Source: Mycteria americana (Eukaryota; Chordata; Aves; Ciconiiformes; Ciconiidae). Taken from it: a DNA stretch of 64,000 nucleotides. A model generated the notes under the pieces. It saw nothing but the letters and a program-made list of their open reading frames with translations, had not been told where the DNA came from and did not search any database. This document shows positions 23,380 through 36,400 of the stretch, in pieces. The DNA lies in assembly GCF_035582795.1 (NCBI RefSeq), contig NC_134368.1:3719501-3783500 (forward strand). The letters are read 5' to 3'. The stretch's first letter is position 1. Each line of letters opens with the position of its first letter. Position numbers and translations under genes: made by a program.

Positions 23380-24420
23380 TGGGGTGCACCCGTTGCATGT
23401 ACTTAGGTGCAGGGCCACGGGTGAAGACATCGCCACGCGTGGGCCAACCTGCTGCACGCACAGACGCTCACCCCGCCGTGCTGCTGAGGGAAACGCCTCA
23501 GCGGCCACCCCAAACAGCCGTGCCCGACGACAAGGCCCACCGCCGCCGCGCTCACGGCCGGCTTCACCTCACAGTTTTTAATTCCTCCTTTCAACTTCCC
23601 TTCCGGCAGCACCAGCGCCCGGGCCGGGCCCCGCCGCCTCCCTCAGCGACCCCCCCCCCCCCTCCGCGGCCGGCGCTCCCTCACGGCCGCGCCTCGCCGC
23701 CAGGCCCCCTCCCCGCGCGGGCTGCCCTCCGCCACGCCGGCCCGGCCGCGCCCGCCTCAGCGCCGCCCCGCTGCAGGCATGCGGCGGGCAGCCCGCGCTC
23801 GGGGGCCTTGCGGCGGGGAGGGGTGGGACGTACCAAGTGCCACCGCCCCCCCCTCCCCCCTTGAGGCCGGTGTGGGCGGGGCTGGGTCGGAGGATGGACG
23901 CGGGGCTGCTCGCCGCCGCCGCCGTGCTCCTCGCCGTCCTTCTCTTCTTCGCCACCCGCCTCCGCGGCCAGGCGAGGGCAGGTGGGTTGCGGCCCGGCCG
24001 GGCCTTCTCCCCCCCCCCCGCCCCGGGGCCGCTCCCCGTCCCGTCCCGGCGGGGCGCGCTCGGGCGGGCCCGCCCCTGCTCTCAACGGCGTCCGGCGGGC
24101 GGGGGAGGGGCGGGGGCCTCCCGGGGGGGGGGGCATCTCCATGGAAACTGCGGGGGGGCGCCTCGCCTCAGACCTTCCCCTGAGGGGGAGCCGCCGTGGC
24201 GGGGGGGGTCTCGGTGGGTTCCTCGGGATCCCTGGCGTCCTGCCCTTCCCTCCGCCCGCCCCAGGCCCCGGGGTAGCGCCCTGGGCGGCGGCCAGGCCTG
24301 CTGCTGCTGCCGCCCCGGGCCCGGTTCCCGGCCTGAGGTGGTCTCAGGGTGAGGGAGGCCGGGTTTGCCGTGGGGTTTAAAGTCTGGCTGGGTTCCCGCT
24401 CTCGGGCTGGGCGGGCGGAG
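23380..24420 (+). promoter_or_regulatory. DDRGK1: CpG-island promoter of DDRGK1
   Basis: A sharp rise to very GC-rich, CpG-dense DNA (for example around 23,610-23,780 and 23,980-24,300) spans coding exon 1 and the start of intron 1. No TATA box is seen at a suitable distance, as usual for housekeeping CpG-island promoters. Several G-runs at 24,098-24,142 and 24,178-24,215 on the plus strand, and C13 at 23,650-23,662, could form G-quadruplexes or stall sequencing. The transcription start cannot be placed exactly; it must lie before the ATG at 23,894. Confidence 0.8.
23894..23981 (+). CDS. DDRGK1: DDRGK1 coding exon 1 (membrane anchor)
   Basis: Codons 1-29 plus one base. Encodes [20 protein letters not shown] then TRLRGQARA: a signal-anchor helix with basic residues after it, which places the rest of the protein in the cytosol. 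The donor is GCAG|GTGGGT, phase 1. The frame stays open for 19 more codons upstream, but only from a GTG, so the ATG at 23,894 is the start. Confidence 0.95.
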
Positions 24421-27400
24421 GGAAGGTGTCCCTAAGGCTCCTCCTGCAAACGGGGAGTGAATCCACTGTGTGAGGTGACAGCCCAGCCTGGCTGACAGGG
24501 AGCTCTTCACCCCTGATCCTCCCTGGCAGCTCCTGGGCTGGTCAATATTCCTGTCAGCTGTGAGACCTGAAAGGCAGGCCGGCCCCTCTCTGGCCTCTGA
24601 CAGCCTGCTTTACTTGCATTTCACAGAAATTGCCCACTTCTCCTCCTTTTCCAGCTCGCCTGATGCTGCAAGGGCTTGCTAGCCGCGCCAGGTTTAGGTG
24701 CAGTGCTGCACAGTCCCAGTTCTGGGAACGGGTGGATGATACAGCACTTCCAGTCCTCCCTCAAACGGCGAGCGTTTTATTGCTGACCAGCAGTTGTGGC
24801 AGTGTGAAACCCTGCTGGAAGCGACCTTGTGTGCGAGTTGAATGTTATGGGAAGAAGTCAGATGCGGCCGTGAACTTATCAGCCTTGTTGTGTTTTTGAA
24901 GTGGAAGAAGGGAGGTTGTTCAGCTGCGGGGTCTCCAATTCAGATGTTTAGCCAGGACAGTCACTAAAGCCTTTGTCAACATAACAACACCAGTTTCCAG
25001 GATTTGGGGTGTTTTGGGGTTGGGGTTTTGTTTTTGAGAGGGGGTAGCTTTGATAACTTTAAGAGAAAAAAACAAAACATGTCTAGTATAAACACAGTCA
25101 CAGTCTTGCTAGTGCAAGAGTGCATGCTTGTAAGGGCTTTGTGTTAAAAGCCGTTTTTCCTGATAATAAATTTTCCAACACATTTCTCTCGCACCTTTTC
25201 TTGTATAGACCTGGCCTAAATCTATCTCAGCAGCTTGGAAACTGTTGAAATTTCATCAGATTCCTAGTGAATCTGATGAATAGAGCTGAGCTTTTGGTAA
25301 AAGTGAATGATGTATGTCTTGGAGACATGAGGCTGCTGGAAATACATAATTTCCTGAACTTGATTTGTATGATGACTTAGGTAAATCAGGGGCTGTGGAG
25401 CTTGGGAGGATTTGTTTTTCTTTTCTTTTTTAAGCGTACACAGTTCTAACTAGCTTGAAGCCCAAACATTTGTTTTAAATGTTCTGAATTCTCAAAAAGC
25501 TTTAATACTGTTTTTGAGCAGGTTAGTTTACATTCAGGATAATTTAATCATTTTGAAGCCTCTTTTTCAGTGGCATCTTTTTGACACTTCCACATTGGTC
25601 TTGTTTTTTTTATTGTGGTTTTAAGATAATTTCTACCTTAATATACTGATTTCTGTCATTATAAAGTCTTTTACAGAATTTCAGATTGTGGGGATGACGT
25701 TGTTCTCCTTACACAACAGAAATTATTTTTCCAAACCATTGGGGCTGTGGTGTATTTAATATCTGCAAAATTTGGTCTTAAACAGGAATTTGCTTTCCTA
25801 TTCCTTTTTCTTATGTGGAAAATGGAAGCTGCTACAATTCTTCGAGTACAATTCTTCTGTTGCCTCATGGAAAGGATTTGAAACCAGGGACTCTTGACCT
25901 AGAGAACTGGTTGGTAGCTCTCACCTTTTCTTTTTAATGTCTGGGGATAGGGGTAGCAGCTTCTCTTCATGCTTGCTCTTGGGGAATTGCCCCTTTAAAA
26001 GTGTTCAGGACTTGACTGCTTTAGATAATGAAGGCAGCTAAGGATCACAAGAGGTAAATCCTGTAACTTTGTATTTCCTTTCAAAGGTCATTTGGAGCAG
26101 CACAGTGTTTCCAGCAAGATCATGCCTGGGCTTGTTCTGCTGAGAATAGAAAAAAAAAAACCCCAACGTAGCATTGCTGGCTTTTATACGTGGTTGGCAT
26201 GTCTATTTGTGAACAAGCCCTAATGTGATAAGCACCTCCTCAGGGAAGCCAAGCATACTTCCACCTGTTGCGTTTTGAATCACTTTCTCATTGAATTTCA
26301 CAGGTTAGGTTAGCATGAAGGTAGAAGATGCTGGATGCTGCAAGTGTGGTGGGAAGTACCGCTAACGTGTGAGGGTGCAGCAGGTGGAGCTCTCGCCGCG
26401 TCGGTGCAGAACGGAGGGAGCTCACGAACCGGTAGCTGTGTCTTGTGGGACTGCCTTGAAACTTGCCAGCCCAGGTGTTACCCTGATGGACTGGCTTATC
26501 TGATATAACTGAAGATAATGTGATAGGCAAAGGATTGCTTCTCAAGAAAAAAGTCTTTGCTCTGAGCGAGTGGTAATTTGCAAAGCTTTGTAAAGGAGCA
26601 GATTTCTACCTGGGGGATGTAAAATTAGGTCCTAAGAAGTCTCGGCTCTGACAGATTTCATAGTATTCTTTGCAGTGATACAACAGTGGTGCTTCACATC
26701 CAGTTTAGGAAAGAGCTCTGCTTTCAGAGCAGAGTTCTGCTCTCTTCCTCTTTGGGAAGGAGATAGGACAACCAGAGTCTCACAGTTGCTGCTGTGTGCT
26801 GGCTGACAAGTCAGATGAAAAAACTCTCCATTGCTGCCTCTGCTCTATGCTGATGTTTCTGAAAATGCAGAGGCAGAGCTGCTTTCTCAGCGTGGCAGTA
26901 AATCTGCTGTCCCCAGAAAAGAGGTATTGTCTGGTTTTTGAAAGACTGAGTCAGGAACTGGAGAACATACAGCTTAAAACACAAACTAAACCCGTGTTCA
27001 TTTTCCAGACATCTGTTTAATTTTTTGTTTTTATTGCCTGTTAATTTGAGGTCTTTATCTAACTAATTTCTTCTGACCTGCCGTTCTGCAAACCGTCGAG
27101 CAACTCGTGGATCAACTTGTCTCACCTGTATAATGGTGGTCATTAAGTTTCACGCAGATGGCTCTATATCAAGTCTAATTAGTCCCTGGGTGACTAATCT
27201 CTGCATGAACTGGCTAGCCTGGGGTGCCACTTAGGTCCAAGACCTCTGCAGCTGCAGGAAAATGAAGAGATGTATTCAGATAAGTGCAGCGGCCGAACCA
27301 CGCCCTGTGCTGCAGGAGGAGGTGAAAAAAACACAGGGCCGGACCCCAGAGAAAATTATTCTTGACCTCAAATCTGACAGTCAATCCACTTCCAAGAATA

Positions 27401-30400
27401 AGAGCAAGAGGGTTTTTGAGTGTATCCTCTGTATTTTTTGAAACCACCAGCCACACCCCTCTGTATGCAGCTTTAGTCAATCTATGCTGCTTCCAGTTCA
27501 GAGGGAGGGAGAGCACATCTGACTTTCTAGTTACTGGAATAAATGATGTGTCTTGAGCCATGTAGACAAATTGTTGACCCAGCCTGAAGAACCAGCCAGG
27601 TATGAGTGTGCTACAGGCAGAGTAAACGATTCTTTTCTCCTCCCCCTCATGAAGGATGGGAAGAAATGCAAGGACTAACATTCACGTTTTTCAAATGACT
27701 GTCCAGCTGAATAGTTTGCAAACAGAAGCTACAGGGGAGGGGTGGAGAAAAAAAGCTGTGTTAAAGCGTATCTTCTCCTACTAAATGACAATCCATAGTG
27801 TCTAGGTGTCTTCAGTTGTTTGCCTGAATGTTTTGGAGATCTGACCAAAGTGTTGTCCAACACCTGCCTTGTGTGTTTGACCATGATATGGGTCACGTTT
27901 GGTGAGGTTTTTACTCCTTTCTGAGCCCTGTTCACACTGCCCAACTTTGAGGAATTACCGTGTCTCCTGTAGAGAATTAAACTGAGAAAACAGGATAGCT
28001 TGGTTCACGTGTTTGTCTCTGTGAGGGTTAAGCACCTCGGTTTGAAATGAACATGTGGCTTATAAATAGATTCCTCTTTCACAAAATGCAAAACAGTCTC
28101 TGTTTCACAAGGACAACGGGAACCAAAAACAAGCCCCAGAATGAATGAGCGCTAGAATTGCGCAGCTGAGACGCTGTGCAGGACCACCTTTGGAAGTTAC
28201 TGAGATAGACACAGGGAAGCTTTCAGGTGAAAGGATGCTAAGGTTTGAATCGCAGTGTCTCTCAAGAACTTATTAAGAGAAATATTGCATTTGTATAGAA
28301 ATTCTTTTTGAAGACTAAGTATTTCTGGCATTTAGTAGTGTCCCAATAAGTGATCTGCTGCTCTGCCTTTGGAGTATAATGCTTTCCTAATGCATGTTCT
28401 ATAGCATTTGAAATAAGCATTATCATGCTATAAATAAGACTGGGCAAATCTTGAAGCAAAATGATCGGATCCTTGGAGCCTACACTCTGTAATTTATTAG
28501 AGACCTGTTTTGGTCCACAGATAAAAGGAGTGGGTGAGAACAAGAGGGTGACAGCAGTGTGATAGCGCAGTGACTCAAATCAAAATGTCACGGTGCGTGT
28601 TGGTGCTGGAGTTTGCTGGGGGACTGCTAACATCATTGTTGCAGCAATCCTGAACTTCTCATGGCTTTGCTGGCCAAATACTTCCCCAGATTACTCTGCT
28701 TTGCAGCCTGTGCTGAGCTCAGTGCTGCTGCAGCTGTATTGTTATCAGTACCAAAGTTAGCTGCTTTGAAGCTACTTGAGATGTACTGAGATGAGCTGCA
28801 AGCACACCTTTGATCGTCATGTAGATGTAGTCATAATGGATCTTACTTTCTGATCGTAGATATGCTAATTGTAATTTTTTTTAGGAAGGCATTGTTTGGA
28901 TCAGAGGATGTTGGAAACTTGGCAGAGTGCGGAGAGCATTTTGTGCTCCTGCTGGGACACCATATCATCCAGCGAGGCACAAAAAATGTGTCCCAAGTTT
29001 AAGTAAATGAGTAGTTCTACAGCTTTCTATGAGACCATTTGAATATTTACCTGAATTAAGGCATAGTAGTTAATACTTTGCAGGATTGAGCAAGTAACAA
29101 CATACACAAATATCAGTTACGCTTACCAACAGAATATGCAACGCAGGGTATCGAGGATGATGATATTTTACCATTAACTGATCGTTTTGGCATGACCACC
29201 GTAGTTGATAGCAACAGGATCATGGAGGTCTCAAATAAGAACCTGGCAGAGGGTTTTCTATGGAGAACTTCTGAAATGAGCCCACCAGTCAGTCACTTGC
29301 TCCCATGCTGTCTCCTAGCTCCTCCTCTGTTATGATATTCCTCATTTGTCAGATCTTAATTAGTAACTGCAGCATATACAGATAGGGTGGCAGCGAGAGC
29401 TGTAGTGACCTTTGGTGTCTTCCCATACATGTGTTTGTTGGGAGACCTGCAGTTTAAATCAGCGTGGTAGAATGAAGTTACCCTGTATATATTACAGCTG
29501 TAATTTGTAGTCCTTATTTGCTATTCAGGTTTCGTTTCAGGTATAACGATTTACATATTCCTTTCTGAAACATGCACGCTCTGAGGTTTGAACTCAGATG
29601 AATCTACTTCTAAGTTACACAAGTACAAAATAAAAATGAAAAAAAAATTAAAAGAATTGGAATACTTTAGAAGGGAAGAAAAATAATTCTGGGTCCTTGC
29701 CTTTTGGTAACTCAAAAATGATTAGACTGCTAGTCCTGCCAGATAAGGGAATTGTTTTCTAGTGGAAGGGAAAAACAGATTATCAGTTTAGTTTAAATAA
29801 GAACATTTTTTGAGCACTTGAAAGAGGTCTTTGTTTTGTGTTGTGGTGATTTTTTGGGGGGTTTTTTGAAAGATGTGGGCTCTGTCAGGTCAAATAATAT
29901 TAGCAGCACATAGCTATAGCTTTTTCTTTACGATGATCCGTATGCTATTGCAAAACAGACTGATGTCAGGATAAAATTCCCATTGCACAGAGCACTGTGC
30001 ACAAATAAGAAGGTGCCAGTGCATGATCCCGCTTAATCATAGGAAAGCAACTTGCACATATCTGTTGCCATGCAGGGGAAAAAAAAAAAAACATGAGAGT
30101 GGGGAGGCATTCTCTCATTTGGAAAAAAGCACTGGTATTGCACTTCTGATTGCACAAGTTGACTGGGAAAAGGACAACTGCAGCAAGCAGACATGGCAAA
30201 TCTCTCATCAATTATATTTGCATTTTGCAGCTGATGAGGAACACCAGCAAAATGTGGTGGCAGCAGCAGCAGTGGCCAGGCCTCGGCCCCTTGCTGAAGA
30301 GCGGGGAGATGGGATGCCAAGGCGCCGGAGGAACATGGGAAACCGACTGATGGCCCAGAGGAGAGCGCAGCAGGCGGAAGACTGGGTGGAAGGTAAGGTT

Positions 30401-33400
30401 TGGTTCAGTTCATCTTGCAAACAATGAAATGGACCTTAACAGCAGACGTTAAGGTTGGTGAAGGGGTGCGGTTGGCTCCCGAAGAAAGTTTTTCAGTTTT
30501 GCTGACTGTGAATTATTTACAGCTTGACTATAATCTGTCTGACTTCCAACTTCTCTCCGTACTTCATCACTTGTCTCTAGATACTGCTTGCCTTTAACTG
30601 AAGTGTCCACCTCCTTCTGTGGTGTATTGTGGCAGTTTGTTGTGCCAACAGTGCATCACAACATATTCTTCACTTATTTCCTAGAAACTGCCTTTTGTAT
30701 TTCCTGCTTGGCCATGCAGGTTAAATTTAGGTAAGCAGAATCCGCACCTTGCACTAGAACAACGAGCTCTAGTAAAGTATTAGTTTCTTGCAAATCGGTG
30801 GGAAGCAATAATTCCCCAATATAATCTCTGCAAAATCTGGAATTTTCTTTCTGAGCAGCCATCCAGGTGGTGATCAGAATTAAGCCGATTTGCTGGAGAT
30901 CACCACAGACTGCAGCATTTTGTCTTACTGCCAGCAGGTTGTTGACAACAAGTCCTCTGTTCCTGTGCTGGATCTACAGTTAATAGCTGTACTTCTGTGG
31001 TATCGCTGTGGACAAGAATATGGTGATAAATAACATCTTTATACACTCTGCAAGCTTCACTCCCTTTGCTGGTGAAACTTCACACATTATTATCTTTATT
31101 ACTAAAGAGATTATATCACCATGATTCACCTAACTGCATTCCTTCTACTTTCAGATCGTGGTTAAGTGTTCAGAGTTTCTGCTGAAGTATTGATAAAAGT
31201 GGGCTTTGCTTCACTTGAGTTTGCAGTGGAGATCAGCGTGTCTTTTTGGTCTGCAGTAGGTGAGAAACAGTGAGCACACAGCTCTGTGATGCCTTGATTA
31301 GGGGCTAGTTGCACTTTGTTCAGCTTTTCTTGTCTTGCAGTTTGTAGAAAGCGTCTTGTGCTCACATTGGGAGGTAAACATGCTATTCAAGCTAATTACG
31401 TTCAACAGTTTCACAAATGGAAAATTGACAGGTCTGAACTTTTCAACTTTGGGTATTTCTTTTCATGTGATAACATCCTGGAAAGAAAATGGAATCTAAA
31501 AATCTTTCATCTTAAACTCCAAACATCAAAAGTTTGAATGCCGAAGGCTGACCGTGAAGCTGTCAAAGGAAATGGCTTATCTTACTTTGTCACTTTAGCA
31601 ATAGAAGAATCTGTGTCATTGGGCTTTATAAATAATTCTTTTGCAGCTTACTGTACATCAGATGCAAGTGCTGCAGCTCTTGCATGAAGTTTTCTTTGAA
31701 ATTACATCCCTGTTTTGTTTTTTTTTTTTTAATTTCTTTTTCAAATTAAAACAACTTCTTGCTCTTTGCTTCTGTCTTGTGCTTCCCTGTGTGTTTTTAT
31801 TCATATTCTGGGATGGTCTTTCCAAGTGCCTAAGCACTGCTGCACAACAGTGACAGCAAAGCCTTTGCGACTGAGCATAGACTTCAGCAGTGTAGCTGTG
31901 GAGAGAAGCATCTGTCGCTGCTTCCCCAGCGTTGAGGTGTGGAATGGCTCAGGGCCATATTACTTGGGATTAGCCCCTCTCTGTCATGGATTGGCTGTGT
32001 CTGTGCTGCAAAGGCCTTAGCCTGGCCCTGAGCTATCTGTATTAGTGTGGTGTTTGTTTTTTTTTTTTTCTCCTTAGAGAAGGATGTGTTACATGTTTTG
32101 AAGCCCACACTGTGGGCACATGGCATAGGCCTGGAATCACCTCTTCGATTTGTCTCCTTCGTGCGGGGGCCATGTGCATTTTCTCTGTGTCATTGCAATA
32201 TAGAGCAGTTTTGCCTAATTACTGCCTCCATTTGAACCTGTTGAAATAGCAAGTTATCCCTACAGCAGAGTTTTGCGTTATAAAAATTAGTTGACTCGCA
32301 TGGAAAGAGAGCCCAGAATGCATCCGGTGATGTGCAGTCCCAGGCAATGCACGACCGGTTGGGGCACCCGGGGCTGAAGAGCAAAGTTGTTTGGCAATGT
32401 AGACAGAAACACTGAAAACAAGCCAGCCTGGTTTCTTCAGTCTTGACTTGTAAATGCTCTTGTTGCTTTAGAAGGCTTCTGAACATCTGCAGCTGAAGTG
32501 GATTTTTTTGTCGTTGTTAAAATATTGTTAAATTTGTTGATATATTTTACTAGTAAGTTTCTGTTCTGTGTGTGGAATTTCCACTCTGGGCCTGTGTTTA
32601 GCTTTGGGCAAAGCTACCTGATCCTGTTCTGTGTCACTGAGTTCTGCCACAGGTGGGTGCAGGTGTAACACCAACCCATTGCTGCAAGATTTCTAGCACT
32701 GAACTCGGGAAGAGCATGAGGATGCCCTGGCCATATCTATGTTACCATTACAGACATAGAAGTGGAGTCAGGTAGGAACTGCTGTTATCACTAAAGTATT
32801 CTGCCTGTCGGGAGCCAGTTCTGCTGACTCTAGGAAATGGTCTCAAAGCAACGCTTGCAGGCTTTGGAGCTGTGGTTAGCATGAGGGTTTTCTGTTTTCC
32901 ATCTAACAATCAGATTTCAATTCCAGAATGAGAAAGAAAGCTTCAAGGGTAAAATAGTAGCCCACAGTTTCTGCTGCCTGTGCGAAGTCGTTGTATTGTG
33001 CCAGTAGTCGGATCTCTCACAGAGTATGGGGGGGTAGAAAACCAAACAAATTGTGGCACTAGGATCAGAACCTTGATAGCTTTTAATTGTCCCTTCTGTA
33101 GTTGAAATCTTAGTCTTATTTACTTGCAAGTCTGGGTAAGGAGGAGTCATTTAATATAGACAAGGATAGTAAATGATTGTTTTGAATACTCAAATCTCCA
33201 CCCATTGCCAGTGGAGCTAAACCAGGTTATAATTCTTCCTTTAGCTCGGTTAGGTAGCGTAAGACACCCAAATTACTTGCAGGTTGGCACAGACAGAAAA
33301 TAAAGGGTGAAGCACTAAATGCCTCGACTTTCCTACCCGAATTGCAACCCACGCAGCGTATGTAGGTTCCTTATTCACGGGTTCCATGTGGGCTGCGCTG

Positions 33401-36400
33401 TACTGTGGGGGCAGGCCCGCTAGCCGGGTGCCTACGCTGGCTCAGTTTGCCTGAGTAATGTTTTTCAGTAGTTAGTTGAGTACTCAAAGGAGGTCATCTG
33501 TTATGAGAATATCAACATCTATTAATATCCTCTGGTGGCCAAAGATTGCTGGGGAGATATTTTTCATTGGTGACAAAGTAATTCTCAAAATGACTGAGAC
33601 CCCCGAGCTGTGTTCCACCAGCGTGACTTCCAGGCTGGCTTTAGAAAAACGGGTTTGGTTGACTTACATTGCCCATCTTAATTCTAGTCATAACACTACT
33701 GCCTTTCATGCAGCACAGTGCAATCTAGGTGACTGTTGTTAAAGTCTGTGTGCCTCAGAGGACATCTGCTCTGCACATTGTAGCAGGGTGCCTAGGCCTT
33801 TCCCTGTGGAAAATGATCTGGAAGGAGAGTTCTGTATTCATGTGGTTAGGTTGCTTCTGATATCCCAGCTAGCAGACTTAATTAGCTCTGCTGCATCTTA
33901 ATTTAAATTGAACCCAGACAGAAGTGGCTTTGTGGGGCTAGCTACAGCCAAGACGAAAATAAACTCACCGCAAGGCATAAATGTGTGTGGATTTCAGGCA
34001 TTAATCATTTAGGGCAGGAGAGGCCAAGCTAAGCAGTGGAAGGAAGCAGGGGAAAGGGGATAAATTGGAGTCTGGTTGAGGGTTGGTTGGGGCATGGAGT
34101 AGTGTGAATAAATAGTGTTAGTCATTTTCCAGTTTCAGATCCCATTTATTTATTGACTGAGGAGGGTGTCTTTGGCTCTTGTTTCTGCCTGACTGATGCT
34201 CTGAGTGCATCCACTTGGACTTTGATCACCTTTGGGTACGTGTAAAGAGGTTTTGTTGAGAGCTTTTATTTGGTTGCTGGTCACGCACAAAAAAAGCAGT
34301 CGTCCAATTCTTGAGTTGAGCTTGTGCTTCCAAACCTGCTCATTGTGCCTTGAACACTGCAAAGAGCTCTGCAGTGAAGTAGGTACTTCTCTTGACACTA
34401 CATTTTTTGCTTCTTGGAGCCAATCTGACGTTTGCATAAAAGTTTTAGGACCGTAATTTCCTATAAAGTGACAAGAAACTTGTGGGGATGAAGTTGTAAT
34501 GATGGCAAGTATGGTTGGGTCGTCTTGATCCCACTCTGGTAAAAAAGAATGAGGATGATGATCTGAGGCAAATGTCTGTTTGCTTGAAGGGCTGTTATAC
34601 GTTATTTCCGACAGTGACTTTGTACAAACACGTAGTGAGAAAACCTGCCTGCCTCAGCACACGATACAAAGAGTTTGCGGAGAGACAGAGGCATGCACAG
34701 GCAAAGTGCCTTTTCCAGGGTGGTTCAGTCAGTGAGTAGGATACAGGTTTTGCAGTCCAAGTTTTCTGTCACTTGGAGTGGTGTCTTGGACCAAAACTTG
34801 CTACTGTTGATTTGGGGGGGGGGGCAGCATTTTTGTTGGCTGAAACTGGTGGGTGTCACCACACCATGATTTAGGGTCGTTGCAAAGAAACAGACTTGCT
34901 AAGAAATGATAGCAATCTCCAAACCACCAAGCAAAACAAAGACCACTGGGCAACCCTCTGGGTGGAAGGCTTTGGTGGGTGTTGTGGGTGAGGCTGCGCT
35001 AGAAGGAGAAAGAAATAAGGCAAAAGAGAAGGACGTGCCGGGGGAGCCTGAGCAGCCCAGTACATTTCCAGGGAATATTTTCAAGCGTTTAATTTTGAAA
35101 GGTGCTCACTTCCACATCCTACAAACAAATGACCTCCCTGACTTGTTGCAGAAAGTGTTGCCAAAAAATGGGATTTTGTGTGGCTTATTATGTTTTGATT
35201 TTTTTCTTAACAAACAGAAAGTAAGGACTGCATCAAAGAAATAATCTGGTTTTGTCAACGGCCTTTATTCCTAACTGAAACAAGCTACAGGCTCTCTACT
35301 TTTGGCAGCAGCATATAACTCCAAAAGGTTAAATATCCCAACATCTGCATGCCTTTTCTCTGAGCTTTTTTAGCCCAGTACATCTGAGCACAGATGTAAG
35401 AACATCCAGTACAGTTTGGGTTAAATTTACTTTAATTCCACAGAATCAATAACAATAAAGCCAACAGCTTTTGACAGTCTGAGTGCTCTAGCTTGTAAAA
35501 TAAAAAAAGATAACAAGAAGTTAACAGTTCCAACATAAATTAAATCATAAGTTCCTCTACTCTCTTGCTTGGCAAGACTTGGAGATCAGAATCTCATGTT
35601 TTCCTTTATATGTGTTAATCGCTATTGAGGAAGAAAGCACAAAACCAACAAAGAAAGGTTTTAGAAGTTTAAAAAGGTACAATATTTGGGCATTTTAAAA
35701 TGCCCGTTATTGCTTTGTGTAGCATCTAAGTCCAGCATTCAAATCTTGCATCTAAAAAAATCTTGTGTGAGTGTTTTCTGATAGTTTTGGGGAAAAATGA
35801 TACTAAAAATAATTATATTTTTATATCCCCGTTCAGTGATGGATACTGTGCATAACTTAGAGAAGAATGTGTTTGTGCTGAAATTTGCCAAAATAAGCAC
35901 TTTTCCCAAGCGTACCATCTACCTCTCATGTAACGTTGCATCTCCCCATGCTCTGGTGTGTCGAAAGATCTGGAAAATTTATAAACTTAGAAACACTGAT
36001 GTGGTCCTATGCTGTTCTTGTGAAACAGCTGGTAATAGAGCTATATTAATTGATATAGTAGTTGAAATAATTTTAATGCTTAATCAGTAGGAAAACCTTT
36101 CTAGTACAGTTAAACTTTGACTACTAATATCCTAACTAGTGAATCAAAAGTTAATTTTGACTTGCTACTATTCATATAGAAAGTGACTTTAGTGGTATCA
36201 AAATATCCACAATGTGTGTCTGCCCTTGAGACATTTCAAGCGCAGATGGTGTGTGGAAGAGGTAGGTGTGTGGTTTCTCAGTTATGCCATATGGCTTTAT
36301 TTGAGAAAAAACTTCAAGTCGGTTGACTTCTGCTCAAAAGGGCTAATGTCCTTTATTTACTGTCCTTTTTCTGTCCTAAGTGTAGGCTGATTTTGTGGCT

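Noticed and set aside
23837..23893. In-frame upstream extension of DDRGK1 exon 1 (proline-rich)
   Set aside because: The frame is open but begins at a GTG, has a low-complexity P-run and is absent from the family; the first ATG is at 23,894 in good context.
23397..24510. Long open frames on both strands in the GC-rich region
   Set aside because: They follow from CpG-island composition (few stops), with P/G/R/A-rich translations and no domain.
27214..27681. 155-codon minus-strand open frame in intron 1
   Set aside because: No recognisable motif and a mixed composition typical of chance frames.
34675..34760. MIR-like antisense pattern
   Set aside because: Only scattered words agree (agacagaggca, gcaaagtgcc, ttcagtcagtgag); too weak to call.
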